From positions 1 to 64,000 of the forward strand of contig JTDE01001391.1 of NCBI GenBank assembly GCA_014338405.1: a DNA stretch of 64,000 nucleotides, given 5' to 3'. Positions 23,289-36,400 of the stretch are shown in pieces. The notes under the pieces are model-generated. The model was not told where the DNA came from and searched no databases. It saw nothing but the letters and a program-made list of their open reading frames with translations. Each line of letters starts with the position of its first letter. Positions within the stretch are counted from its first letter, which is position 1. The translations under genes and the position numbers were made by a program. This DNA comes from Paragonimus skrjabini miyazakii. Lineage: Eukaryota; Platyhelminthes; Trematoda; Plagiorchiida; Troglotrematidae.

Positions 23289-26200
23289 CTGGAAAAGATA
23301 AGGAGCAGAGGAAAATCAAAACCATGCTAAACAATTTGATATTTTAATTTTACACTTGAGAACCAATACATTAACAGGAAAACAATTTCGAGAACCAATG
23401 TTGGGCACTCAATAGCAAACTCATTTGCACTCAGTATTTCTAGTTCATAATATGTAATTATCGTTAATAGGCATGATCCTTTTACTGAAATTCGACTGTA
23501 TTGTTATTCCAATACAAGTGACAGTCGGACGATCAGTGTATTGCTGCTGTTTACTGGCTGACAATCCCGCTATTTCTACATTGCTGCTATCCGATTAGGC
23601 GGGTAACGTTGTGATGTATGTGCGATGAACGTTTACTACTGTTGTGATCTAAGAACACGGATGGCACAAGGGTTGTTTATTCGACAAAGCAACACATGGG
23701 TTAAGCATTTAAACAAGACCTGAAACAAAACCACTCATTTGCACGCAGTATTCGGCCCCAGACCGTCTCGGCTGCCGCAGACGCCAATGCTCAGTTCCTT
23801 CAAGTAATAGGGACCATTATGGGCGATGCTGCACTCTGATTTTCCTTCCTGCATTTTCCCTGTGGTTTGTACGATGTCAAAATATATGCTCCGGTCCTGC
23901 TACTAAATAGCAGTGGTATGAGTAGTATGTTACGATCGCCCAACTTCAGTGCACTACGTTACCGGATTTCGTAACGCCCATTGTTGCTAAATGGCACAGG
24001 GTTCTCGCCATCTACTAACTTTAGTTTGACTTTTAACCAGCCACAGACTGTCCGTGGCTCATGTTAGGTCAGGAGTAACAAAACCAGACTCCAGTTGCTT
24101 CTACTGGTTCTGTTGTCTTAGTTCGAATTTCTTGACAGTATCAAGCCAACAGGTGACGCTTAGTCTATCACGGTACTAAACTCTTTATTGTATGAAACCT
24201 AAGTGGTTAATTTCTAACAACCAGCTATGTGTGCATTATCTACGTAAGTGGGGAAAGTCATACTGAGCAAGTGATAAGAACAGGTATATCAGAGTCAGCA
24301 TTGGGCTATTCTCACCTGGGGTGATAACATGAAAGTGATACGCTACAGTGTCCACTATTATCAACTGACAGTAATCGAGGTTAGCTGGGAGTGTCCGACT
24401 TCCGAATGAGGCATTCTAACTGAAACACGTGATCAAACTTACAAATATTTGGAGAACACCGCAATAGTGACCACTTTAGACGTGACCTCGTCAGTTGGAC
24501 GTAAAGCTTTGGGTTAGCAACCTCCACTCAGTGACTTACACCAGAAGATGTCCCTTCGAATTCACATCCTTATCACAGTACTATTCACGCTGTTGTCATA
24601 TTCGATCCACCCGAAATCAAACATTTCCGCAAATGAGTCCCATATGTATAGAAGTTCAGTGTTCAACAGTAGCGTCGATAGACTGAAGCGTTAGTTGCCT
24701 GGAAACTTCTGATTGTGTTAACAGTTTCATGGACCATCCACCGGATTCCATATAACATGATATAATGGGGAAACAATTGACCGCAAATGATGAAGCTTGC
24801 TAGCTAAAATGACAAATCACGTCACACTTGGAAACAGGATTTCAACCAATGTTTGGTTTTCAGTGGAAACCTAAAGTCCCACAATAAAACGCTTTTTGAA
24901 TAGGATGCTGTTTCGCATGAAAACTGTCCGTTAGAATTTTAGTCCAGCTAGCTGCATCCTGATGATTGCGAGGCGGAATAAAACTGATCACTGTGCTACT
25001 TACAGAATGAACGATGGAAGACAGTACGTTTCTTTCAATATACGACGTGCAGTGACCACTGACCATGTAACTTTCCTAAAGGTACTGTGCTTTTCACCTT
25101 GTCTGTTTTGGATGTATCCTTCTGTGTATGTTTGCCACAGGAAGCCTGATATAAGCCCACGGTCCCTGTTTTTTGGTTATGCACGTAGCAGATGTTTAAA
25201 CCCTACTACGGCCCAAGCTTGAAGGTTGTTCCGCTTATACCCTTCCGAGTGCTGTTAATGTATTCAAAGGCTTTGCGTAATCAGCTCTTGACCGTTTTTT
25301 GAGCGCCGCTGATTTATCGCAGGCGTCGTCTAGCGTTTATTCTATTATTTTTTTCCCTGGTTGTTGTTGTTGGTCACAGATTAGGCTACAGCTAACTGGA
25401 AATATATTATTTGTTTCCAAACTTTGTCGCGTTTGCGTAGTTCAGTGCCTTTTGGGACCGTTTTACGATTGCCCTCAACAAAATGCATTCTAAATTGTTA
25501 GTAGAAGGGTGCCGAACGAATTCCTTTGGTGCCTATTACAAACGGTTGGGGCCGCAACCGGTTCAAACGGACTACGTGATGAACGATCCCAATTCAGCCG
25601 ATGTAGAGTCGGTAAACCGCAGTAACTCAATAATTGCTCATATTCCCAAGTATTTGAGTACTGCAGTGATTTGTTGATGAGTATATACCTGTATCCGTCA
25701 GTCAGTGCATATGCATACGTAACCTAGTGAACCGTAACTGGTAGTGTTTACCGACGTTGTTACGTCACTCCATTATGTGTCAGGAACCATTTTGACCACA
25801 GTATCATATCTACAGTTGTATATTTGCATTGCTTCGTTTATTGCTGAATCAAATCCTGCTGAACACCAGCAAGAAAATTGAACTTGGAATTGCACGACCA
25901 GCCGAAACGTATGACACACACGACACTCAATATCAAGCACACACTTTAAAATCCTAAACTAACCACTCTGACGACAATATTGGTGGCTGACTTCGATGTA
26001 ACCTAGCGAGGTCCCTGTCAAATTGTTAAGGCTATCAGGCAATGAAATTGGCCGACGACCGATGAAAACGTAAGCATTCTGTGGCTGACCCACCCTGTTC
26101 TATGTAATACTGCGTGCTGTTACAGTTTAATAATAAGGTTGGCTCTAAAACATCGACATCGTCATCAACCCCCCCGTTCATTTGTGACTCTTTCTAATCG

Positions 26201-27830
26201 TCATTCACTATTTGATGTGAGGTCATTACTACTTCTACACTTTGGTGTTTGGATTTCTATCTTCGATACACAAAGGCTAATTGCCTCTTAACTATTAAAG
26301 TCGATGCGAATTGGCTCCAAGACTTGCCGTCGAAATAGATATATTGGTCCATCTATGGGGTCAGTGAGAGAGCTTGACTGACCTACAAAATCAGACGTGT
26401 TAGATGGTTGTGTGATTCCATGCCAAACTCTTTGTGGAAACCCCGAGGAGTTAAACTCGAAGTAGCATTTGATATGCTAGGAAATGTACACCCCTAGAAC
26501 AACTCAGTTGGTAATTTTTTGAATTCTCCAACTACTCATACGAAGAGAGGTTCACAAAGACAAAGCGAAAATTGGCAGAATAACCACAGTGTTAGCTATT
26601 GGATGTTGATGCGACTATAATAGAACATATAACCTCTTTTTACAAGTTTGTGAGTAACCAAAGCACATTCGATCGAAAACCACGTGCTTTTCATTTATCC
26701 CGTTGAATTAGATTAGATACTCCTCACGAAATACGGCTGGATTCCAGCTAGGAATGATTATTCAAAAGTAGAAACTACGTCAGAATCGGAGCAAAACAAA
26801 CGATAGTATGCGTGATTACTTACAATGATGGATAGTACATTGAGTATTGTTTGCCAATTAACTGCACTTAACCACTGGTCTGTTTTCCACAAAAATTGGA
26901 GGTAATGGAAAACGTTCTGACAGACCTCATTAAAATTAAAACGATTGGAGCAATAAGAAAATGTTTTGAGGTCCCCAAGCAAACTGTTGTCAAAAAAGCG
27001 GTTTGTTTTTACCAGTCTTAACCAGAGCTTACCAAAAATGCAACTTTGCAGATCAACCATGGTAATCAAAGCGACAATTTGAACGGAATGGAGCAACCAC
27101 AGTAACGTCTGTCGGACTCGTTTTAATGAGACCATTTTTGGTGATCACTATACAGTTGTATGTGCTCAGCACAGGACTTTGTCGCGAATCCTACACTGGT
27201 CACCTGCTCCATAGATTAATATATCTAGATATATGTACTTGTGGATATACATACGTATATAGCTGTCATACAAATCAACACATTTATATTTTTCATTCTA
27301 TGTGAATATGTACGCCTTTATATCGATACAATTATGAACATATGGTGCTGTTATATATGCACGTTTTGATGCTAATCAATATGACAACAGATTTATTCAT
27401 CGACCAAACAGAAAATTCGGTTGCTCAAGTCACACTTTCCAGCTATGGAGGGAAACCGGCTCCCTGCAACGTGATAAATCGTAGGGTTAATTTGGGCGGT
27501 AGGATAAGTGACGTGTTACTATTACTCATATAGACAAATATGGCATATTGAAGTAGAAAACGGAATACAAACAAAATAAGTTGGATACAGTTCGATTGCT
27601 TACGGTCGGTTGAGATTTTATCGAAGTTCTTCAAATATTGGCGTATCAAACATGCAAATAAGAACGGATAACGTAACCGATGAGTCACGTTAAATTTGGA
27701 GATAAAATTATACTACTGTGAGTAGAGCGGAAGTTGAAATTGAAATTTGAATTCACAGTGCGGATGAACGTGAACTGACAACTGACGTTGGCGAAACTTT
27801 GTCAACAAGCATACATTGCCTTGCTCTTAC
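23289..27830 (-). other. SLC5A7: Choline transporter intron
   Basis: A 4.5-kb intron with donor gtaaga. No mobile element or RNA gene was recognised. Plus-strand open stretch 25483-25677 and minus-strand 26758-27135 lack known signatures and were not called genes. Confidence 0.7.
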
Positions 27831-27979
27831 CAGTCCGATGAAAATGCAAAACAGCTGGACAACGTCGGTGTAGGCAACAGAGTAGAGTCCACCGAAAAGA
27901 GTGTACATCAGGGCGATACAGGCCGATACGATCACTGAAGTCACCTGATTCAGATCGATAATTACACCCAACGTGGCAG
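27831..27979 (-). CDS. SLC5A7: High-affinity choline transporter, internal exon (ATLGVIID to FIGL)
   Basis: A 149-bp exon between acceptor ctcatctag and donor gtaaga. The first two bases complete an Ala codon with the G of the upstream exon; it leaves in phase 0. It encodes ATLGVIIDLNQVTSVIVSA, then CIALMYTLFGGLYSVAYTD and VVQLFCIFIGL. The GGLYSVAYTDVVQ stretch is among the most conserved in CHT1 and lies in the core of the sodium symporter fold. No damage is seen. Confidence 0.96.
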
Positions 27980-30365
27980 CTAGATGAGAAAAAAAATTTA
28001 TTGTACCATTAATGTTCAAAATTTTAAGTCCGGAAATTGCGGGCAGAATTTTGATTATACCGAATTAATCGAGTTCAATATGGAGATGAACGAAATAATT
28101 CGATAAGTTGTCGTTACAGTAAATTTGTTTGATATCAGGTAAATCAAAATAAAAGAACAGTTGAACAGATTGTACGCCATATTAAACAGCACGATCCACA
28201 AATGCCACGTCTGGTTCAGTTAACAAGGAGAAGACGGACCTTATTTGTCGGGTTGCACACAGAAGCTACAGAATTAGTTCAAGTAAATCGAGAAAAGAAC
28301 TTTGTTGTATTATGGGACTTATGGCAACCGTGTTTGTTTATGAAACGCTATGAATTAGTGAGCCATATTGAACGATCTAAGCATCAGCGCTAGTTTGCCG
28401 GTCATCGCTCAGCAGAGTAGTTTCACGGATGGATTGGGGTAATCTTTTGATGATAAAAGGCTGGTTAATGGACAATTTCAAAGACGTCCTGTGGCGTTAC
28501 CTAGGCCAACAGAAAGTAACACAAAACTAAAATTCATGATTTCTACATAACGTTAGTATTGATAGTGTAAGCTCCGCATAAGAGCTATTCTGTTAGAAGG
28601 CGCAAATGAAAAAAATTTCAACTGAAATGAGCGACGTTCCTTAAAGTGTTGAATGCTGAAATACACTTCGATATCGAGTATACAATAGTAAACAAAAATA
28701 GAGCCAGGGTGGATCGGCCAGTAGGGACTATGCAGAATTGGAAAACATATTGCTTCCTGTCAAACAAATTACATTGTCACCGACGTATACCAGTGAAATA
28801 TCCACTCTCTTAGAGCAAGTACAGCAATGTGGTTGGTATTGTTGTGGTTGTTATTGCTGCTGCTACTGTATCTAGTGCTATTCAGGTCTCAGTTGAGGTC
28901 ATTCACATGACCTTTGATTAATGCAAGCCATTTACTCAGCTGTCTCTTCTCATTTCACCAAGTGTGCTGGTCTTCATTAGTTGAAATTAATCGTGCTCAG
29001 TTTGTTGACCGACAGAAGCCACAGCAGTCGCAAATTCGCTTGAAGGAAATCGGTGGAGGAATGGGCATGCAGGAATTTTTGAATGAGAACTCCAATAAGC
29101 GCTTGAGCATTCTAACGATAGAACGAATAGTGGAGTAGTCGGTATATGCGTTGTTATCTAGCTAAATGCAAGAATGAGGTTGTCTTTTTTGATCTCACTT
29201 TTATTGACTCGAGCTTTCACGGCTTTCCGAAGACATTTACCTCCAACATTGCGCAGTCGGGGTGGCCAGAAATTTCGAAAACCGAATACTTTAACCGGAA
29301 GGTAGAACCATCTTACAATAGGTGGCGTTTTCGAAGGTTTGTCCTGTTAACTGAAGCCAAACGCACTGAAGATCTCTGAGATAATTACTGCGAATTGATC
29401 ACCTCGAGTACGCGGCTGCAAACATCTTCGTACACGAGAATGACACATTTGAAGCATGCTAGCCAACGCAACAAAACACATCCGGAGTTTAATTATAACA
29501 TTCAAAGAGCACTCGGCGTAGTAATTTTGGGGATCGATCTCGAAAAGTTAGCGCACATCAGCATATGTATGACGAATGGTACGCGAAAGCCATGTGTTCT
29601 TCTGGTCTAATCGGCGTCATCTGAGTGTTGGTTACTTTCCCTAGTTTTGTATGAGTCAACTGATTTGTCTGCTACAGCACCTTCCAGGTCTTGTCCAATC
29701 AAGCAAGAAGGAGTGAAATTAGACTTCCAGACGGCAGTCGTTGACCTTCAGTGACAGGTCGTAATCAAGTCTGCTTTTCACGAGGTCACTTGAGGGATGA
29801 ACGCTTGAGAACGCTTGTAAGTGACTCGAGATTTGGAAACCGTCTATATCTGCGGTAGACTTCAACAACTGAAGAAAGAACTGCTGTCTTCCGTATCAGG
29901 AAGCAGGGGGTTAGAAAAGGTACCTTCAAACAAAGAGCACTCCGATCGCCCAACGGTTAACCGTGACCATCGGCATATAATCCAGTAGGACGAAAAACAT
30001 CCGGTATAACCCAAAAACCCGATGTGACTTCGTATACATTCACTGTGCACAGTAGTGCTCAGAATGAGACATCAATGTCTTAGTCACTGCGCCTTTGGAT
30101 TAGGCAAGCACCTCACTGCCAAGTGAGTCAGACTGTTGGATCATTGGCTCCGAGTAGGGTCACCCAAGGAAACCATGTGTACTGTTGTCTCGCAGGTCAA
30201 ACTTTTGAGTTAGAGACGCAGGTTGTGGTCCCGTTCCGCTTCATAAGTGACCGGAAAGTATCAGAAGTTATCGTTCTCCTAACAGTGACATTATTCACCC
30301 CTGAGTCTTCTGCCTTCCATGTGCTTTCGGGCGATACTTGTTGTCTGAGGCCAGGACAGGTGGTA

Positions 30366-31350
30366 AACTCTGACACCTTCAGTGTCCGCACTCTCCAACA
30401 AGACGCTCAGCAAACCGATCTGGCTAGCACTCCCTCGAGTCTGGAGCTTGATGTGTGCTGTGTGTTGGAGACACGAGTCTACGATTGCAACGTCCTTATT
30501 CACTTGAGCTCATATCTAGATAACTGTCGATCCAAGCGCTTCTCTCTCAGAATTTCTGGCGTTGCCTAAGCTGAATCTCGTGGTCAAGCTGGAGTGGGAA
30601 TCACACTGAGTCGCAGAAATGAGCAAACGATTGCAACGTCCTTATTCACTTGAGCTCATATCTAGATAACTGTCGATCCAAGCGCTTCTCTCTCAGAATT
30701 TCTGGTGACGCCGAAGCTGAATCTCGCGGACAAGCTACAGTGGGAATCGCAGTGAGTTCCAGGGCAGAGCAATGCTTGCTCGATTGTATCTCAGTGAACA
30801 GTCACTTATGAGCTGTCAGACTCAATACATCGGTAAAAGTTTGTTGACGCAAATCAGAAACACCTTGTGTATTCATTATATCGGCGTACGCTCCAACGGA
30901 CAGCTGTTTGGATGCTACCAAACATGCGTTCTTTGACGCCCACGTCGACATTCTGAGGCAAACTAAACACTCAGACATCATCATACTAGCGTGCGATTTT
31001 AATGCTCAGCTTGGTGGGTTTTTCTTGGGATGAGAAGCGGCTACGAGGTATGTTTGGTGTCCGGGCACAACGCATTGACAATGGCGGAAGACTGCTGCGG
31101 GTGTGTGCATCCCACGGTCTCTATATTTCGAGCACCGCATTCCAACACAAGAAGAAGCACTGTGTTACTTGGAGACCTCCATGTGTTTCTCCGCCGTGGA
31201 CGAAGTTGGATCATATAGCAGTCAGTTACACTCTGTTAGGGACTGTCGTGCCTTTTGGAGCAGCCACTTGGACTCCGTCTATTCTGTTGTGCGTGCCTGT
31301 TTTATTTTGTCATTTGCTCAGAGGACATACACTCGTCAATGCAAGGTACT
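30366..31350 (+). pseudogene. LINE endonuclease domain, broken
   Basis: Recognisable pieces in different frames: SVRTLQQDAQQTDLAST and LDVCCVLETRVYD (the catalytic Glu of APE-type endonucleases), then after the duplication ACDFNAQLGG (the DFN motif), RIDNGGRLLRVCASHGLYIS, a TWRPP block and WTKLDHIAVSY, with the aspartate-histidine pair expected near the end. The 146-bp duplication at 30481-30772 is not a multiple of three and alone breaks the frame. It cannot be functional. Confidence 0.85.
30481..30772 (+). repeat. Tandem duplication, 2 x 146 bp, inside the LINE endonuclease
   Basis: acgattgcaacgtcc begins at 30481 and again at 30627. The first about 79 bases of the two units are identical, and the later part differs at roughly one base in seven or eight. 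Confidence 0.95.
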
Positions 31351-31525
31351 TAACTGGCATTTGGGCGATGAAGATGTAAAAATGCCTACCAGGAGGCGTT
31401 GGTGAAGAAGTTGCTCAGTTCAAATCGGACGAGGAATCCTAACAAACACTGGGTACAAGTCGCCGAAGTCACGAAAACATGCTGTGAAGAGGTAGGTTCA
31501 GTTACGGCAGAACTGGATTTCTGTC

Positions 31526-32905
31526 ATGTCGATAAACCTCATGAACAAACGTCGCTCGATCCCACCTGGTTCTGAATATGATGACGACCGTCGAGAACCT
31601 AAACGCAAGTTGACCAAAAGCTTGCGCAAAAACTGTGGGCACTACTTGGTCGAACAGTCAACGGCCAGTACAACCATGATCTATGTTTGTACTGGCTGTC
31701 GAGTTGGTGTACGTGAGAACATATGTGGAGAAGATTCATTTATCACCAATCACTCGCGCCGGCATGACAGGTAGGCTGAACATTTTGGAAGAACAGTTCT
31801 ACTGGTCTCAACCAGATCAGGTGGACGACGGGATTCGAAAGGTCAGTTTTTGCGTTCCAGACGTCCATCCACCGGAAGCAGAAACGGTCCTGGAGCTTAA
31901 GTTATTGAAGCGTAATAAGGCTCCTGGACCAGATCTCCTCTCTCTTTCTCTTTTCAAGGATGTTGGCGAGAAGTTAATATCAGAACTGACAAAACTCCTC
32001 CAGACGATCTGGGAGACTGAAGAGGTACCTCGTGATTGGGCCTATCAACAGTCATTCCCGTTTTCAAAAAGGGTGCTCGAAGTCTATGTGACAACCACAG
32101 GGGCATCAGTTTGGTTTCTATTGCGTCCAAGTTGCTCACTGGTCTCATTTTACGTCGGCTCACTACGCCCAGTTTAAGTCAGATACGTGAAGAACAAGCA
32201 GGATTCTGATACGGTCGAGGTTGCGTTGATCATATTTTTACCTTGAAACGGATCTTGGAACATCGGCACTGTGACAGACAGCCGACAGTCGTGGTCTTTT
32301 TGGACCTGAAGGCTGCATTCGATTCAGTTGCTTGTAACGTTCTCTGGAGCTGCCTTCTCCGCAAGGGAGTTCCAGAGAAATACGTGAATCTGTTGAGTTC
32401 ACTGTATGCTCACTCTGTAGGCGGGGTGAGAGTTTATGGACAACTGTCTCGGGCGTTAATCACTTCTAGTGGTGTTCGTCAGTGCTGCCTGATTTATCTC
32501 TTCTTGTTCAATTTTGTTATGGACGACATTGTGGAAGTTGCGCTCGAAAAGTCCAGTGAACTTGGTGTTTCGCTTATTTTTGGCGCTAGGTTGATTGCTC
32601 TGGAGTACGCGGTTGGCATTGTCTTACTTAGCTCCTCTGCCGAAGATATGCAGGCCAAGCTAAGCACGGCGAGTGCCAGAGCTGGTTTGTATGGAATGCG
32701 CTTTGCACCTTCAAAGTGCAAAGTGTTGCTTCAAGACTGGGGCACTTCAATTCCTACCTTCTTCATTACAGGTAATCCGCTTGAGACTGTGGACAATTTC
32801 ACGTGCTTGGGTAACACTATCTCGTCAGCTTTTGATATTACTGATGAGGTATCAGTGAGGATAGCAAAAACACGAGTTGCGTTCGTCAAACTGCGTCACT
32901 TGTAG
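31526..32905 (+). pseudogene. LINE reverse transcriptase, catalytic residues lost
   Basis: Pieces in order: PPGSEYDDDRREPKRKLTKS (linker), APGPDLLSLSLFKDVGEKL, then after a frameshift near 32060 a VFKKGARSLCDNHRGISLVS block, VVVFLDLKAAFDSV (RT motif A), SSGVRQCCLIYLFLFNFVMD (motif B region), and EYAVGIVLL where active enzymes have YADDIVLL. Both metal-binding aspartates of motif C are gone. The TGA at 32207-32209 also interrupts the frame before 32243. It is a dead enzyme. Confidence 0.9.
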
Positions 32906-33434
32906 CGTCGTAAAGACGTCCGGTTGTGGCCGCATGTAAGAGTATGTAATGCTTGTTTACGTTCTGCTTTGCTCTGTGGTTCAGAAACGTGGCCCGTTCA
33001 CAACAGAAATGTAGGCAGACTTGCTCTATTTGACCATTGTTGTTTCCACCAATGAGCCCACACGAAATGGACTGATCGCATGAACAACATGTCCGTTTGC
33101 TCGAGATGCGGGAGCAATTGATCAACTACTCACGTTACACAGCCGGTGATTGTTGGGTCACGTACGTCGTATGTCATATAATTGTTTACCGCACCGGGCG
33201 CTATATACTGAGATCACTAACAGGTGGGTGAAACCACGTGGTGATCATGCAACAATGTGGTCACAAAATATGAAGACCCTGAATTTCCCACTGAGCAACG
33301 TGGGTAGGTGTCGCCTGCCTGGATGGGGTCCTGGTGATCACTTAAATCGTTGGTTGGAGACACTATCCGAGATGGCTGTGTGTTGTAGTCAGCGGCGTAC
33401 CTGTATCCATACCATTTCTAGTTATTCCGCTTAG
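32906..33434 (+). pseudogene. LINE C-terminal domain
   Basis: Continues from the RT after a stop at 32903-32905. Contains LCGSETWPV and LALFDHCC, then after frameshifts LGHVRRMSYNCLPHRALY and LPGWGPGDHLNRWLETLSE. It is the same domain as the fragment at 833-1329 and aligns with it throughout. Its biochemical role is not established to my knowledge. Confidence 0.8.
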
Positions 33435-36400
33435 TTTTCTTTTACTAATTTTCAACCTTCTTAGAAGCGTTTTATTCTGGGATATTCCACGTCAACGTTG
33501 AGATTAGCGGCGGCCTGAGCCACAGTAAGTTTTCGTGAGGCTGTTGGCTACGATGACGGTGATAATAATATTTTGACTAACGAGAAGAGGAATAAGCAGT
33601 GTGTAATCCATTCGAAAGTGATCCAGTCGTTAAATGTTTGTCAAAAGTTAATATGCAGACCCGTCGTTACGGACAGTTGAAACAGTGAGGAGACCGTGGT
33701 ATGTCAGCCAGTCGTTGGAAATAATGGAGTTATGTTGACAGACCAAGCGTAAACGACATTTCCGTTACATCTCCGGGGTTAAAACGAACATCACTCGGAG
33801 TCAATCTTATGACCATTGAAAATGTCGGAAGGTGAAGTATTTGTAGACCAAACGTAATCTCGTGTCACTCATAAAACCAACAGGACCACGTTAACATGGG
33901 TATGTAAACCCAATTACTGTGGGTACATCACTCCCGACTTCAAATCACTACCGAGGAAAGTCTCGAGGTACATGCTTATAATGACTCCAAGTTATCAATA
34001 TCCAGCCAATTTCTGAGGCATAGACCTCGTAGAATACCAGCTGTTCTCAAACAGGTAGAGAGGAGCAACTACATAATACGTTGCGCACAACATGTCACAA
34101 AAAGCAAAAGGGAACCATCGGCTTTGTGTGAAATTTCTAAAACTGAACTAGGTATTACCGAATGCTGTCGTATCTATTGATTTGGACGTGGTCGCTAGAA
34201 AACAGTAATCACAGTAGACGAAACCAATATTAACTCATCCACACGAGTTTTGGCCTGTTCGAAACGTTGTCCTTTATGCAACACTTGATATGTAAATCGA
34301 TGAATTAAGTGAAGATTACGGTAACGTACGCAAGTGATATCATGGCCTATAAACAGACAGGAATGGGAATATGTTACCCGTTCAAATGTTGTCTCGAAGT
34401 AGCGTTGAGTATATTGCCAAATCATTAGTCTGGCGGCTGTCGACGTGGTTTTTCTGAAACAAGTTGAGACCAACTCCATTGCTAGTGAACATAATGAGGA
34501 TTGCTTGTGAAATCTACATGGGTGTTCAAATAACGTTTGGCTAAGGCGAGATTCCGCAGTCGGTTCAATGAAAGCTTTCCTTACAAAATATCATCATTGT
34601 ACACAACCACTTTAAAGGAAAATGAAGTGAGAATGACAGACATTGCACACAGAGCGTTCAAGCAAGGGTTACACGAAGTGGACGAACAAAATGGTCACTG
34701 AAACTGTCATCTGTTAGCGTTAAGTTCATTGTAGCGTCGGTTGTCGGTGACCACTCTTAAGCAATTTCCACGTATATCAATTAGGTCGTGACTTCTGTAG
34801 AATAGGTGTCTTCAGAGACTGAAACCTAGTGGATTGACGTCCGTCCGGGCCTGGAACGCCTGAGGAACACATCAAAATTTACATCCTCGAATGAAGGTGG
34901 GCCAGAAGTATGTGAAACGATTTAGGGCCATCAGGGGCCTGACAGTTAACTCCCGTCGATCAGCGACTTTTCAGAGGACTATGAACCCACAGTCAAACAA
35001 TTTTGTGGGTCCATGCAGTAACTATGCTGTGTGATACCGTTTGAGTATTTGGACAACGAAGTGTATCCACAGTGATCGGAGTACACACCTGCAATTAGAC
35101 AAATGGACTCAGGCGGAACAAGAGCAGTAGAAAAACATCGGACTGAGTGACGTTATCAGTAAACGGACTCTAATACCACGTTTACACATTACTGAATACC
35201 ACGGCTATGTCAGTTAGAGCGAAGACGACCTGTCCAACAGGAAAGCATTACAGCACACAGTCGATTGATCTGCCGCGTCAGTAGTCCTGTTGGTTCACAC
35301 GACCGTTTTTTTATAACTGTCCGAACGACACAGGCTTTCATCAAATAGCGATAGTCCAGCAAATTTATCGCTGGCTTTCTGTTCGATCCATGGCGATATT
35401 TGAGGTGGATAGCTTAATACTGCTGCATAACTGACAGACACCAGTAATCTGAAGACTGAAAACCAGGGTAAAGGTCTCAAGACACACGGTGACAAAAGCT
35501 GACGATGATAACTTCGCACTGAGTAATAGTTTACCTCGATAATGCAGGATGATGATGTAAATTTCTTTTTGATGTACATAAAGAATTGAAAGCTGCGAGA
35601 GGCCTCCACAACGTGGCAAGTACGGGTGCATATGGGAAAAAATGGAAGAATGATGTGATAGCTTGCAAGTAAATTCATCACTGCAAGGATCCTTCTGGGA
35701 AACAACGCTTTCACTATGAGCAAACCTTACAGTTGAAATAGGATAGTGTGATACGCGGACATTACAGATAAGGTTTTATAAAGATCAGGTTGGTTGTAGA
35801 ACAGTACAGTGAACAGACATAAACCGGGTTACGACATTTCTTTTGCCATCCCCTTCAGATAAGCTGTACGAGCTGGGACTTGTCACAAGAAACTTAATCT
35901 TATCATATAGGAACCTCCAATAACCTTACCATCCTTTGCAGTTAACACTCTTGGCTCGCCCAGGTAGCTTTCACGCGAGTAAATCGCTAATACGACAACG
36001 TGAAGTGTGTAGTCTAAAATACAGAGAACAATTTTTCGTAGCCCTGGTGTGCCCACCATGGAACAGCCTACCGAAGCGTGTCATGAAAGGGTAATCAGTA
36101 GATGGATTTAAGTTCAAGCTCTACATATGTATTCAACTAATCGAAACCAGTCTTCAAACATGCGAACATTGGACGTTGGTTGAACGAACGCTTGAACCCA
36201 TACTGATGTTGTCAATCAGTTGTCTACTGAGTGTTGAGGTGTGCCTTCACCATGTTTGATAAGACGTAGTTAGGTTTCTCTTTCGTTCAGCTTTCTCCAA
36301 CTTTTCTGGTTTGCCATCCTATTATTACTGAGCCTTCGCAATTGCAACCGTCTGTGGATTATATGCCAAGCCATCTAACATGTAGTTGTATCCACATCTA

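Larger units (their letters stand above)
30366..33570 (+). mobile_element. Near full-length, inactivated LINE (endonuclease/RT, RTE-like)
   Basis: A non-LTR retrotransposon of a family abundant in flukes. In order it has an apurinic-type endonuclease domain, a linker, a reverse transcriptase, the C-terminal LYGSETW domain and a 3' tail ending in a GAT/AAT-rich simple repeat like the one at 1441. It lies antisense to the transporter gene. It carries several frameshifts, a tandem duplication, stop codons and lost catalytic residues, so it is an old copy. The 5' limit is uncertain: recognisable protein starts near 30366, but an open stretch from 30123 may be its leader. The clade is inferred from domain order and tail type. 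Confidence 0.88.

Noticed and set aside
25483..25677. Plus-strand ORF with a donor-like gtattt at its end
   Set aside because: Protein-like composition but no recognised family, weak acceptor, and no adjoining exon.
26758..27135. Minus-strand ORF of 125 codons
   Set aside because: Lies in the transporter intron in the gene's sense direction but has no similarity to the transporter and no splice signals that keep phase.
30123..30365. Start of a plus-strand ORF as a separate gene
   Set aside because: The second half of the same frame is the LINE endonuclease, so the first half is most likely the element's leader or chance read-through.
35295..35723. Minus-strand 142-codon open stretch
   Set aside because: No motif, in-frame with no transporter exon, and overlapped by another open frame on the same strand.
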